DNA from: Massilia forsythiae
Lineage (GTDB): Bacteria > Pseudomonadota > Gammaproteobacteria > Burkholderiales > Burkholderiaceae_D
Reading direction: 5' to 3'
DNA: 64,000 bases
Assembly: GCF_012849555.1 (NCBI RefSeq)
Contig: NZ_CP051685.1
Span: 3,534,001-3,598,000, forward strand
The notes below the pieces were generated by a model. That model made no database searches and was not told where the DNA came from. It saw only the letters and a program-made list of their open reading frames with translations. Below, piece by piece: positions 40,812 through 49,589 of the stretch. The translations under genes and the position numbers were made by a program. Numbering within the stretch: the first letter of the stretch is position 1; each line of letters begins with the position of its first letter.

Positions 40812-42293
40812 TCAGGCCGCGCGCGCCGCCGTCGCCGTAGCCGCCGCAGCCGCCACAGCCGCCACATCCGCCACGGCCGCCGCGGCCGGGTCGACGATGC
40901 GGTAGCTGGCCTGCTGTGTCCCTTCGCCGGTGGCGATGAACTCGACGGCGCGGCTGCCCACGCCCATGCGGTACAGGCGCCCGGCGCCGGCCGGCACCAT
41001 CACGTGCAGGCGCGTCGCCACGTAGGCGGCGGGGCCGTGCGCGCCGCGCACCACCAGCACGTGGCCGGGGGCGCCGGGCCGCACGCCGGCGTCCGGGCGC
41101 AGGTCGGCCAGCGCGATCGAGCCGCCGCGCCAGGCCATGGCGGCGGGAAGGCGCGGCGCGGCGGCGACGGCCGGCGGCAGCGCCAGCACTTCCTCGACCG
41201 TGTCGATCGGCAGCGCGCCGTGGCCGTCGGCCTCGAACACGATGTAGGCGACCGCGTTGGCGGCCTGCGCCGCGCCGCGCGGGGCGTGCTGCGTGCCCTG
41301 CAGCGCGCCGTCGCGGCTCAGCGCCGCTTCGGGAAAGCGCGCGAACAGGCGCGCGGTGTCGAGCAGGCGCACCGCGCGCCCCTCCTCGTCGAACAGGGTG
41401 GCGCCGATGCCGCCGGCGCAGGGGACGGTGGCGGCGCCGAAGGCGCGCAGTTCCAGCGCCGCATGCACCGGCAGGCCGAGCGCCAGGCCGGCGTGCACGA
41501 TCACCGCCAGCAGGGGGGCTTCGCCCTGCGCATCCGCAGCGGCGTCCGTCGTGGCGTCCGGCGCCAGCGCATCGGCCGCCAGCACGGCCAGGTGCCGGCC
41601 GCGCCACAGGCAATAAGCGGCGCCGCCGGCGCCGGTCCCGAAACGCTCCAGCGCCGGCATCGGGATGATCTCGGCGAGGTCGGCCGCCGGCACCCCGAGG
41701 CGCATGGCGCCGGCTTGCAGCACGGCATAGGGATGGCGAGGCGCATCCGCCGCGCTGCCGGTATCCGCGGCAACGGCCGCTGCAGCGCCGGTGGATTGGC
41801 CGGGCGCGCCGTCGGCCCGGTGCCAGGCTTGCGCCAGGTCGGCCAGGCGGCCGACGTCGAGCACGCTCAGGACGGCGCCACCGTCGGGCGCGCGCGCCAC
41901 GCTGTGGAACACTTCCTCTTCGTCCTCGTCGTGGTGCAGGCGCGTGAGCTGCCCGGGCGCCAGGTCGACCAGGCCGCCCACCGCGTCGACCCGCAGCCCG
42001 ATGCTGCGTAACCCATCGCGCAGCACCAGCACGCGCGCATGCGCGGCCGCGCCGGGCGCCGCCGCGCCGGGCGCCGCTGCGCCGACCTCGACCCAGCGCG
42101 CCAGGTCGACCACCGGCACCAATCCGCTGTCGTGTTCCACCACGCCGCACAGGGCGCCGCGGCGGCGCGGCAGCACGGCCTCCGGCGGCGGCGCCGGGAT
42201 CGCCTGCAGCACCGCCGCCGCCGGAATGCCGATGCGTACCGCGCCGACCACGGCTTCGGCCAGCTGCACGGCGGGCGCTTCGCAGGCGGCCAT
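40812..42293 (-). CDS. Protein with three tandem CheW-like domains
   Basis: A 493-residue protein made of three divergent CheW-like domains, at about residues 5-150 (VGAVRIGIPAAAVLQAIPAP, GLVPVVDLARWV), 185-325 (MRLGVPAADLAEIIPMPALE) and 345-460 (ALPIDTVEEVLALPP, GHVLVVRG), ending in an Ala/Val-rich low-complexity tail encoded by GCC-type repeats. CheW domains couple chemoreceptors to CheA. No kinase domain or phospho-site is visible. It begins two bases after the four-PAS receptor stop, so the two are co-translated; the pair lacks CheA, which must be elsewhere. Confidence 0.78.
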   Translation of the reverse strand: MAACEAPAVQLAEAVVGAVRIGIPAAAVLQAIPAPPPEAVLPRRRGALCGVVEHDSGLVPVVDLARWVEVGAAAPGAAAPGAAAHARVLVLRDGLRSIGLRVDAVGGLVDLAPGQLTRLHHDEDEEEVFHSVARAPDGGAVLSVLDVGRLADLAQAWHRADGAPGQSTGAAAAVAADTGSAADAPRHPYAVLQAGAMRLGVPAADLAEIIPMPALERFGTGAGGAAYCLWRGRHLAVLAADALAPDATTDAAADAQGEAPLLAVIVHAGLALGLPVHAALELRAFGAATVPCAGGIGATLFDEEGRAVRLLDTARLFARFPEAALSRDGALQGTQHAPRGAAQAANAVAYIVFEADGHGALPIDTVEEVLALPPAVAAAPRLPAAMAWRGGSIALADLRPDAGVRPGAPGHVLVVRGAHGPAAYVATRLHVMVPAGAGRLYRMGVGSRAVEFIATGEGTQQASYRIVDPAAAAVADVAAVAAAAATATAARAA

Positions 42294-42295
42294 GG

Positions 42296-44386
42296 TCAGC
42301 GCTCCGTGGCCACGCGGTCGAGTTCGGTCAGCAGCGCCGAGGCGTCGCGCGTGGCGTTGGCCTGGGCGCTGGTCGAGGCGTGGATCTGCGCGATCGAGGC
42401 GCTGGTCTCGCCCACCGACTGCACGATGCGGGCGAACGCATCCTCGACCTCGGCCGCCAGGCGCGTGCCTTCGCCGACGCGGTTGACGGTCTCGTTGATC
42501 AGCTTGGCGATCTCGCGCGTGGCCTGCGCCGACTTCTCGGCCAGCTTGCGCACCTCGTTGGCGACCACCGAGAAGCCCTTGCCGTGCTCGCCGGCGCGCG
42601 CCGCCTCGATGGCGGCGTTGAAGGCCAGCAGGTGGGTCTGGCCGGCGATGTCGCTGATGGTGTCGATGATGTCGTGCACGTCGCCGGACGATTTCTGGAT
42701 GCCCAGCATGGCCTGGCGCGAGCGCTCCAGCAGCTTGCTGCCTTCGGCGGCGTCGGCCTGGGTGCGGCTGGCCATGCCGGCCGACTGCTGCGCGCCCTGG
42801 GCGATGGCGGCGATCGACTGCGACAATTCCGCCAGCACGCCGGAAATGGCCTTCACCTTGGCGCTGACCAGTTCTTCGCGGTGCACCTGCTCGGTCACGT
42901 CCATCGCGAACTTGACCACCTTGTACGGCTTGCCGTCGGCGTCGAAGATCGGGTTGTAGGTGGCCAGGATCCAGATGTCGGCGTCGTGCTTGCCGCGCCG
43001 CTTGAAACGGCCCGACTGGAACTGTCCCTGCGCCAGGTTGGCCCAGAAATGGCGGTAGGCCGGGCTCTTGACCAGTTCCGGCTCGCAGAACATGCTGTGG
43101 TGGCCGCCCAGGACTTCCTCGCCGAGGTAGCCCATGGTGCGCAGGAAGTTGTCGTTCACCGCCAGCACGTTGCCGCGCAGGTCGAACTCGATCACCGCCT
43201 GGGAGCGGCCGATGGCGTCCAGCTTGCCCTGCGAATCGGCGTGGTGCAGCTTGGCGGCGGTGATGTCGGTGGCGAACTTGATCACCTTGACCGGCTTGCC
43301 GTCGGCGTCCAGGATCGGGTTGTAGTTGGCCTGGATCCAGACCGCCCGGCCATCCTTGGCGACGCGCTTGAATTCGCCGGCGTGGAACTCGCCGGCCGCC
43401 AGCATGCGCCAGAAGGCGCGGTATTCGCTCGAGCGGCTGTAGGCCTGGTCGCAGAACATCGCATGGTGCTGCCCGACCACCTCGTCGGCCGCGTAGCCGA
43501 GGGTGTCGAGGAAATTGCGGTTGGCGCGCAGCACGCGTCCCTGCAGGTCGAACTCGATCACCGCCTGGGCGCGGTCGAGCGCGGTCATGCTGCCTTCGAA
43601 CTCGGCGTTGCGCTCGGTCGCGGCGGTGACGTCGGTGGCGTACTTGATCACCTTGAACGGCTTGCCGTCCAGGCCGAACACCGGGTTGTAGGAGGCGTTG
43701 ATCCAGATCTCGCGCCCCGACTTGTGGCGGCGCTTGAAGTGGCCGGCGTGCGGCTCTCCCGAGGCCAGGTGCAGCCAGAACGCCGCGTAGTCGGCCGAGG
43801 CCGCGTAGGCCGGGTCGCAGAAGATGCGGTGGTGCTTGCCCGCGACCTCGTCCAGGCCGTAGCCCATCGTGTCCAGGAAGTTGGCGTTGGCGTGCAGGAT
43901 GCGCCCGTCCAGGCCGAACTCGATCACGGCCTGGACCCGGTTGATGGCGTCCATCTTGGCGGCATCGTCCGCGCTCTGCAGCTTGGCCGCCGTGATGTCG
44001 GTGGCGAACTTGATGATCTTGACCGCCTTGCCGGCGCCGTCGAACACCGGATTGTAGGAAGCCTGCAGCCAGACCGGCTCGCCGCTGCTGTCCAGGCGCA
44101 TGTATTCGCCGCTGCAGGCCTGGCCGCGCGCCAGCGCCTGCCAGAAGGCGGTGTAGTCGCTGGAGGAAGAAAATTCACGGCTGCAGAACATGCGGTGGTG
44201 CTGGCCCACCACTTCGCCCAGGGTATAACTCACCGCATCCAGGAAGTTCTGGTTGGCGTGGATCACGCGGCCGTCGAGATCGAATTCGACCACGGCCTGG
44301 GTGCGGTTGATGGCGTCCAGGGCGGCGCGCGCCAGGTCGTGGCGCGTATCGGCGTGGGAGAGAACCGTGTCGACGGAAGTGAGCAT
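42296..44386 (-). CDS. Soluble methyl-accepting chemotaxis protein with four tandem PAS domains
   Basis: A 696-residue cytoplasmic receptor. Four PAS domains repeat with an exact period of 122 residues starting at about 25, 147, 269 and 391, each opening like [20 protein letters not shown] and containing HH-x-[MI]-F-C. The signalling domain (about 505-690) has the MCP tip region [20 protein letters not shown] followed by [17 protein letters not shown]. No transmembrane helix is present. The layout resembles BdlA, which has two PAS domains, but with four. Redox, oxygen or ligand sensing through PAS is likely. It is co-transcribed with the triple-CheW protein. Confidence 0.88.
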   Translation of the reverse strand: MLTSVDTVLSHADTRHDLARAALDAINRTQAVVEFDLDGRVIHANQNFLDAVSYTLGEVVGQHHRMFCSREFSSSSDYTAFWQALARGQACSGEYMRLDSSGEPVWLQASYNPVFDGAGKAVKIIKFATDITAAKLQSADDAAKMDAINRVQAVIEFGLDGRILHANANFLDTMGYGLDEVAGKHHRIFCDPAYAASADYAAFWLHLASGEPHAGHFKRRHKSGREIWINASYNPVFGLDGKPFKVIKYATDVTAATERNAEFEGSMTALDRAQAVIEFDLQGRVLRANRNFLDTLGYAADEVVGQHHAMFCDQAYSRSSEYRAFWRMLAAGEFHAGEFKRVAKDGRAVWIQANYNPILDADGKPVKVIKFATDITAAKLHHADSQGKLDAIGRSQAVIEFDLRGNVLAVNDNFLRTMGYLGEEVLGGHHSMFCEPELVKSPAYRHFWANLAQGQFQSGRFKRRGKHDADIWILATYNPIFDADGKPYKVVKFAMDVTEQVHREELVSAKVKAISGVLAELSQSIAAIAQGAQQSAGMASRTQADAAEGSKLLERSRQAMLGIQKSSGDVHDIIDTISDIAGQTHLLAFNAAIEAARAGEHGKGFSVVANEVRKLAEKSAQATREIAKLINETVNRVGEGTRLAAEVEDAFARIVQSVGETSASIAQIHASTSAQANATRDASALLTELDRVATER

Positions 44387-44729
44387 GGAATGTGGACGAG
44401 TAACGTGATGGATGGACTATGACGGGGACACCGGTCCCCGACCCCTGCGGCGCCGGCACGCGCCCCGGACGATGCATCGAACATGCCGGTAGATCAACTG
44501 GTGGAAATTTAAGCTTTTTCCGAAAAGAAATCTAATTGTCTTTCAGTATCAATTCAATAGTTGTTGTGAAAATATTGAAATTGATGGTTGGCAACAATAT
44601 AGCGCAGTTTTCGTATTGACGGCGTTCGTGCGGTGTGCGTGTACCGGCGCTGGTCCTGCCGGGCAGCTTGCGGCGGCATTTGCCGGAATTGATGAGGGAA
44701 CACGGCGCGTATGCCGTACGCCGCCGCTG
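44387..44729. promoter_or_regulatory. Gap upstream of the four-PAS receptor gene
   Basis: 343 bases. The part from about 44505 to 44620 is strongly A/T-rich and probably contains the promoter of the leftward receptor gene; no clear sigma-28 site is seen. A hairpin CGGGGAC/GTCCCCG (44423-44440) lies in the likely 5' leader. No gene was found. Confidence 0.4.
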
Positions 44730-46097
44730 TCAGTAGACGTCGCGGCGGTAGCGGCCGTCGGCCGCCAGCAGGTCGAGCGCCTGCTCGCCCAGGATATCGA
44801 CCAGCGCCGCATGCACGCCGCCGGCCATGCCTTGCAGGCTGCCGCAGACGTAGATGGCGGCGCCGCGGTCGATCCAGTCGCCGACCTGGCCGGCGTGGAG
44901 GCGCAGCACGTCCTGCACGTAGCGCCGTTCCTGCCGGTCGCGCGAGAAGGCCAGGTCGAGGCGGCCCAGCCAGCCGGCGTCGCGCCAGCCCTGCAACTCC
45001 TCGCGCAGCAGGAAATCGTGCTGGTTGTTGCGTTCGCCGAACAGCAGCCAGTTGTCGTGTTCGCCCAGGTGGATGCGCGCCTTGAGCAGGGCGCGCAGGC
45101 CGGCCAGGCCGCTGCCGTTGCCGATCGCGATCAGGGGGCGGCGCGCGTTTTCTCCCAGGCGGAAGCGCTGGTGCGCGCGCACCCGCAGCGCGATCGTGTC
45201 GGCGGCGCCGGCACCCTCGCACAGCCAGCCGGAGGCGGCGCCGGGGCTGCCGTCCGCGCGCCGCTGCAGGCGCACCAGCAGTTCCAGGCGGCCGTCCAGC
45301 GGCAGCGAGGCGATCGAGTATTCGCGCGGATGCCCGGGGTCGGCCGGCGCGCCGACCTGCACCAGGTCGCCGGCTTCCCAGTCGGGCAAAGGACCGCTGC
45401 GCGGCACCAGCGCCAGGCGGTACAGGGGCGCGCCGGCGCTGCCGGGATTCAGCAGCACGCGCTCCTTGATGCACCAGTCGCCGTAGGCCGGCGCTTCCCA
45501 GTCGGGCGTATCGACCGTGCCGGCCAGGCGGCCGACGTGGTGCTGCCATGCGGCCAGCGCGGCGCCGTCGCCGCGGTCGACCTCGATGCGCTCGAACAGG
45601 CGGGTGGCGCCGCGCGCCGCCAGCCAGCCGTCCAGCGCGCGGCCGAAGCCGCAGTAGTTGGCGTAGCTGCGGTCGCCCAGCGCCAGCACGGCGTAGTGCA
45701 GGTGCGCCAGCGCCGACCCGGCGCCGGCGCCGGCCGGGGGCGCCGCCAGGCGGGCGGCCAGGCGCGCCGCGCTGTCCGGCGCGTCGCCTTCGCCGTAGGT
45801 GCTGGCCACCAGCAGCAGGTTCGATGCGCGCCCGAGCGCGGCCTCGTCCAGCGTCGAGATGCACACGGCGCGCGCGGCCAGGCCGCCGGTGGCCAGCGTC
45901 TCGGCGCTGCGCTGCGCCAGGTATTCGGCATTGCCGGTCTGGCTGGCATACACCACCAGCCAGACGCCGGCGCCGCCGTCGACGGCGCCGGCCGCGGCAG
46001 CGCGGCGCGCCTGCCAGATGCCGGCGCACAGCGCCAGCCAGCTGCCGGCGAGCGCGAGCGCGCCGCCCCAGCGCAAGGGTTCGGTGGTCAGCATCAT
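44730..46097 (-). CDS. Membrane-anchored flavodoxin/FNR-type reductase (sulfite-reductase-flavoprotein-like)
   Basis: A 455-residue two-domain flavoenzyme. An N-terminal helix (WGGALALAGSWLALCAGIW) anchors it. A flavodoxin domain binds FMN (VYASQTGNAEYLAQR, ASTYGEGDAPDSA, LGDRSYANYCGFGRALD), then a ferredoxin-reductase domain binds FAD and NADPH (REYSIASLP, IAIGNGSGLAGLRALL, IYVCGSLQGMAGGVHAAL). The order is that of CysJ. It is last in the Fur-boxed operon; its ATG at 46097 overlaps the ApbE stop. It probably feeds electrons from NAD(P)H into the PepSY/DUF2271 chain. Confidence 0.88.
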   Translation of the reverse strand: MMLTTEPLRWGGALALAGSWLALCAGIWQARRAAAAGAVDGGAGVWLVVYASQTGNAEYLAQRSAETLATGGLAARAVCISTLDEAALGRASNLLLVASTYGEGDAPDSAARLAARLAAPPAGAGAGSALAHLHYAVLALGDRSYANYCGFGRALDGWLAARGATRLFERIEVDRGDGAALAAWQHHVGRLAGTVDTPDWEAPAYGDWCIKERVLLNPGSAGAPLYRLALVPRSGPLPDWEAGDLVQVGAPADPGHPREYSIASLPLDGRLELLVRLQRRADGSPGAASGWLCEGAGAADTIALRVRAHQRFRLGENARRPLIAIGNGSGLAGLRALLKARIHLGEHDNWLLFGERNNQHDFLLREELQGWRDAGWLGRLDLAFSRDRQERRYVQDVLRLHAGQVGDWIDRGAAIYVCGSLQGMAGGVHAALVDILGEQALDLLAADGRYRRDVY

Positions 46098-47164
46098 TGC
46101 AGCAGGGCGCGCCAGGCGGACGAGGTGACGGCGGACAGCGGCGCGCCGGGCGCGTCCGCACGCAGCAGGAAGCGCGCCGCCACGCCGCGCGCCTCGGCGA
46201 AGGCGAGGCCGGCCAAGGGGCCCATCACGGTCAGCGCGGTGGACAGCGCGTCGGCCGCCATGCAGGCCGGCGCCAGCACCGTCACCGAGGCCACGCCGTT
46301 GGCGATCGGCTGGCCGCTGCGCGGATCGAGCGTGTGCGAACGGCGGCGGCTGTCCGGGCAGCGGTAATAGCGGCGGTAGTCGCCCGAGGTGGCCACCGCC
46401 AGGCCGTGCAGCGCCAGCAGCGGCGCCGGGGGCGCCGCAGTGCCGGTCTCGCTGCCGGCGGCGCCATCCTGGCCGTCATCGCCGCTGCCGTCCGGCACGC
46501 CCTCGACCTCGACCCACCAGGGCTGGCCGTCGGCCTTGACCCCGGCGCCGCGCAGTTCGCCGCCGGCTTCGGCCAGGTAGTGGCGCACGCCGTGGCGTTC
46601 CAGGCACAGCGCCAGGCGGTCGACCGCGTAGCCCTTGGCCACCGCCGACAAATCGAGCCGCGCGCCGCCCGGCTGGTACAGGCGGCGCGCGGCGCGGTCG
46701 AGCACCGGCGCGGCGGCGCGCCGCTGCGCCAGCACGGCGTGCACCGCCGCCGGCGCCGGCGCATAGAAGCCGGCCTGGTCGTAGCGGCCCGCGGCGCCGA
46801 AGCCCCACAGGTCGACCAGCGCGCCGGCGGCCGGGTCGTAGGCGCCGGCGCTGGCTTCGTGCACCCACAGCGCGTAGTCCATCACCTCGAAGAACGGCGC
46901 CGGCAGGTCGTGCCAGCTGCCGGCCGGGGCGCGGTTGTAGCGCATCAGCAGGGAGGTGTCGTCCCAGTGGCTCATCTGCGCCACCACCATGTCCAGTTCC
47001 GCCTGCAGCGCCGCGCGTAAATCGGCGGCGTCCGTGGCGCCGGCCGGCTGCATCAGCCGCACCGACCAGCCGCTGCCCATCGCCGTGCCGGACAGCGCCA
47101 GCGGGCGGCTGCCGGGCGGCGCCGGAGCGGGGTCGATCGCCAGCGGAACCAGGACGTCGCGCAC
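46094..47164 (-). CDS. apbE: FAD:protein FMN transferase
   Basis: A 356-residue ApbE-family enzyme that transfers FMN from FAD to a Thr/Ser of target proteins. Motifs: SGTAMGSGWSVRLM (GTxMGT-like), MSHWDDTSLLMRYN, DLSAVAKGYAVDRLA, LAVATSGDYRRYY, SHTLDPRSGQPI and the metal-site ADALSTAL. The start is GTG 47164, two bases from the DUF4198 stop. The N-terminus (MRDVLVPLAIDPAPAPPGS) shows no signal peptide or lipobox, unusual because most ApbE proteins are periplasmic lipoproteins. Its likely target is the DUF2271 protein of the same operon. Confidence 0.9.
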   Translation of the reverse strand: MRDVLVPLAIDPAPAPPGSRPLALSGTAMGSGWSVRLMQPAGATDAADLRAALQAELDMVVAQMSHWDDTSLLMRYNRAPAGSWHDLPAPFFEVMDYALWVHEASAGAYDPAAGALVDLWGFGAAGRYDQAGFYAPAPAAVHAVLAQRRAAAPVLDRAARRLYQPGGARLDLSAVAKGYAVDRLALCLERHGVRHYLAEAGGELRGAGVKADGQPWWVEVEGVPDGSGDDGQDGAAGSETGTAAPPAPLLALHGLAVATSGDYRRYYRCPDSRRRSHTLDPRSGQPIANGVASVTVLAPACMAADALSTALTVMGPLAGLAFAEARGVAARFLLRADAPGAPLSAVTSSAWRALLQ

Positions 47165-47166
47165 GC

Positions 47167-47997
47167 CTACTCCGGCAGGATCTCGAAGGTGGCCGAGTAG
47201 CTGTAGCGCTTCGACTCGGCCGGACCCTCTGCGCCCGGACCGCGCGGTGCATTCGCCGGATAGGCGGCGCTCAGCCAGTACATGTTCGGCGCCGGCAGCG
47301 TGAAGCTGGCTTCGCCGTTGGCGTCGGTGGTGAGCCTGACTTCGCCCGCGGTGCCGCGGTAGCGCACGCCGCCCGGGATCATGCTGAACGGGAAGTTGGG
47401 CAGCGGCTTGCCGTCGAGCAGGAAGCGCAGGCGCGCCTTGTCGCCCGCGTGCAGCTCGTTCGGGTGGGTGACGGCCACCATCTCCAGGCCGCGTCCGACC
47501 GGCTTCAGGGCGCCGGCGGAAGCCTTGTTCAGGGTGACGAAGGTGTCCTGGCGCTGGACCATGGTGGTGCGGCGCACCTCGGCGGCGCCGGCCGGGATCT
47601 CGTTCTGCGCGGCCTGCTCGCTGGCGCGGAAGCGCTTGGTTTCGCCGTTCAGCTTGTAGCTGCCCATGACGTTGACGGCGGCCAGGGTGATGCGGTAGGT
47701 GCCGTCCTTCGGCAGGCGGATGTCGACCGTCGAGCGGTGCTTGCCGACGGTGGCCGCCGGCGCCGGCGCGGTGGCGCCGTCCGGATCGGTGACCGTCAGG
47801 CCGTCGAGCTTGAGCGGCATGAAGTCGGCCTCGAACAGGCCTTCCGAGGTGGCGCCGTCGATCGTGACCCAGGCTTCGCGGTCGGACTCGATGACGGTGG
47901 TGGTCGGGATCATCCACTGGCGGTGGGCGTGCGCGGCCAGGGCGGCGCTCGCCAGGGACACGGCCAGGACGAGTTTCTTGACGGTGGTGGTGTGCAT
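47167..47997 (-). CDS. DUF4198 family periplasmic protein
   Basis: A 276-residue exported protein. The signal peptide is LVLAVSLASAALAAHA; GGAGA precedes the ATG. The mature protein starts HRQWMIPTTTVIES, with an N-terminal HxxW-type opening found in DUF4198 proteins linked to metal uptake. Two beta-sandwich-like parts follow, the second with GDKARLRFLLDGKPLPNFPFSMIPGG-type sequence, split by a linker. No cofactor-binding motif is certain. It lies between DUF2271 and ApbE in the Fur-regulated operon, which supports a role in iron or other metal handling. Confidence 0.85.
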   Translation of the reverse strand: MHTTTVKKLVLAVSLASAALAAHAHRQWMIPTTTVIESDREAWVTIDGATSEGLFEADFMPLKLDGLTVTDPDGATAPAPAATVGKHRSTVDIRLPKDGTYRITLAAVNVMGSYKLNGETKRFRASEQAAQNEIPAGAAEVRRTTMVQRQDTFVTLNKASAGALKPVGRGLEMVAVTHPNELHAGDKARLRFLLDGKPLPNFPFSMIPGGVRYRGTAGEVRLTTDANGEASFTLPAPNMYWLSAAYPANAPRGPGAEGPAESKRYSYSATFEILPE

Positions 47998-48016
47998 GAG
48001 CGTCTCCGATGGATGG

Positions 48017-48529
48017 TTATTGCACCGCGATGGCGACCGCGCCCAGTTCTTCCTTGCCGGCGCCGCTGGCGGCCAGCTTGCCCTTGGCCGGCCAGGCGAA
48101 CGGCACGCGCACCAGCTCGCGTCCGCCGCCTTCGCGCGCGGCCTCGATCACCAGCTTGTAGTCGCCGGCCGGCAGTTTGTCCAGGCCGGTGATGGCCGGG
48201 CCGAAGTTCATGGTCTGGGTGCCGGCCGGGCGGGTGGCGCCGGAGACGCCGTCGATCGGCAGCTTGGCGTCGCGGCCGGCCTTGCGCCACCAGGTGCGCA
48301 GGTCCTTGACCCACTTCTCGCCGGCGTTGTCGCGCTTCTTGACGTCGTACAGCACAGAAAGAGTCGAAGCAATAGTCTGGTCGGCGCGCTCGATCCAGAT
48401 CGCCACGTAGGGCTTGTGGTACTCGGCCACGTTCAGCTGCGGCAGGTCGAACTTGACGGTGAGATCGGCGGCCATCGCCCAGCTCGAGGCGAGCGGCAGG
48501 GTCAGGGCGAGCGTGCGGGACAGTTTCAT
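48017..48529 (-). CDS. DUF2271 family periplasmic protein, predicted flavinylated
   Basis: A 170-residue exported protein with signal peptide MKLSRTLALTLPLASSWAMA. The mature domain has LTVKFDLPQL, KPYVAIWIERAD, VKDLRTWWRKAGRD and a C-terminal LVRVPFAWP strand. LPIDGVSGATRPAG contains DGVSGAT, matching the ApbE recognition pattern D-x-x-[ST]-G-A-[TS]; Thr99 would carry FMN. The ApbE enzyme is encoded two genes downstream. It probably accepts electrons in the periplasm as part of the membrane chain formed by the operon. Confidence 0.85.
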   Translation of the reverse strand: MKLSRTLALTLPLASSWAMAADLTVKFDLPQLNVAEYHKPYVAIWIERADQTIASTLSVLYDVKKRDNAGEKWVKDLRTWWRKAGRDAKLPIDGVSGATRPAGTQTMNFGPAITGLDKLPAGDYKLVIEAAREGGGRELVRVPFAWPAKGKLAASGAGKEELGAVAIAVQ

Positions 48530-48566
48530 GGGACGCTTTCTTGTAGGTGTGATGGAGAAGGGCGGA

Positions 48567-49238
48567 TCAATGCACGAACAGCAGGGCCAGCACCACCGGC
48601 AGCAGGATGCCGAAGCCGATCACCGGCCAGGTCGACGGCCGGTTGGCGGCGTGATACTTCATGATGAGGAAACCGGTGATGCAGAACACCAGGCAGGCGC
48701 CGGCGAAGATGTCGATGAACCAGCCCCACACGGCGCCGGCGTTGCGGCCCTTGTGCATGTCGTTCAGCCACGAGATCCAGCCGCGGTCGGTGCGTTCGTA
48801 TTCGGCCTTGCCGTCGGCGCCGATGCGCAGCCAGGCGTCGCCGCCCGGGCGCGGCAGCGCGACGTAGGCATCGTCCTCGCTCCACTCGGCGCGCTTGCCG
48901 CGCACCTCGGCCGGGAAGGTCCGTTCGGCCCAGTCGGCCAGCCCGGCCGGCAGCGGCAGCTTGGCATCGGCGTGCGCGGCAGCGAAATCCGCCAGCTGCG
49001 CTTGCAGCGCCGGCGGCAGTGCCGCCTTCAGGCGCGTGACCTGCGGCTTGGCCTCGATCTGGGACGCGTGGTTGAGGGTGAAGCCGGTGACGCTGAACAG
49101 CAGCATTGCCGTCAGGCACAGCGCCGAGCTGATCCAGTGCCACTGGTGCAGCTGGCGCAGCCAGACGGCGCGGCGCGCGCCCGGCAGGGCGGGAACGGTG
49201 GCGTCGGAACGGGCGGCGGCGGATGGGGGAGAAGACAT
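48567..49238 (-). CDS. PepSY-associated transmembrane protein
   Basis: A 223-residue inner-membrane protein with three transmembrane segments (HWISSALCLTAMLLFSVTGF, AVWGWFIDIFAGACLVFCIT, WPVIGFGILLPVVLALLFV) and a periplasmic PepSY-type domain between the first and second. Histidines HQWHWISS before TM1, NHAS after TM1 and NDMHKGRN before TM2 could bind haem, as in related reductases. It is the first gene of the operon. No ribosome-binding site is visible: the Fur box ends five bases before the ATG. Confidence 0.85.
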   Translation of the reverse strand: MSSPPSAAARSDATVPALPGARRAVWLRQLHQWHWISSALCLTAMLLFSVTGFTLNHASQIEAKPQVTRLKAALPPALQAQLADFAAAHADAKLPLPAGLADWAERTFPAEVRGKRAEWSEDDAYVALPRPGGDAWLRIGADGKAEYERTDRGWISWLNDMHKGRNAGAVWGWFIDIFAGACLVFCITGFLIMKYHAANRPSTWPVIGFGILLPVVLALLFVH

Positions 49239-49242
49239 TTTT

Positions 49243-49263
49243 AAATGATAACGATTATCATTT
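49243..49263. promoter_or_regulatory. Fur box at the head of the PepSY-DUF2271-DUF4198-apbE-reductase operon
   Basis: AAATGATAACGATTATCATTT is a 21-bp inverted repeat with 9-bp arms (AAATGATAA/TTATCATTT) and close to the ideal Fur consensus. It lies directly against the PepSY start codon (49238) and 327 bases from the divergent sucA start. Confidence 0.92.
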
Positions 49264-49589
49264 AGCAGGTCAACCCGGCAATTTTTTGCACAGATTTCGT
49301 AACAAATAAAAGTGTTGACAATCCCTGTTTGCGCATGAGGCTTGCGTTACAATACCGTGCGCAAAACGGGCAGTCATGCCATGTGGATGCGCCGTTGGAT
49401 CGAATCATGTGTCAAAGGGGCCGCGATGTGCCGTCGCTGGTGACAGCGCTCGTCGATCGAGGTCCGGTATAAAGTCCTTCCCCCACAACTTGATGTAGTA
49501 AGTGCGATCCGCTAACCGGTCAGGCCGTGTCGCGGAAGGTTAGATTAACCCGCCCCAACCTCGCGAAACGCGATGAAAGGTGAGCAAGA
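49264..49589. promoter_or_regulatory. Upstream region and leader of sucA
   Basis: 326 bases, A/T-rich near the Fur box. A TTGACA (49315) and a TACAAT (49348) are present but 27 bases apart, so they do not form one standard promoter. A CTAACC/GGTTAG inverted repeat spans 49512-49544. A tiny open frame (Trp/Arg/Cys-rich, from about 49380) lacks a ribosome-binding site. No confident gene. Confidence 0.4.

Noticed and set aside
42380..44422. Long frame antisense to the four-PAS receptor
   Set aside because: Its internal repeats merely mirror the PAS repeats of the real gene.
49315..49353. TTGACA and TACAAT as a sigma-70 promoter for sucA
   Set aside because: The spacing is 27 bases, too long for one promoter; at most one of the two elements is real.
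49380..49442. A short Trp/Arg/Cys-rich open frame as a leader peptide of sucA
   Set aside because: No ribosome-binding site and no paired terminator/antiterminator structure downstream.
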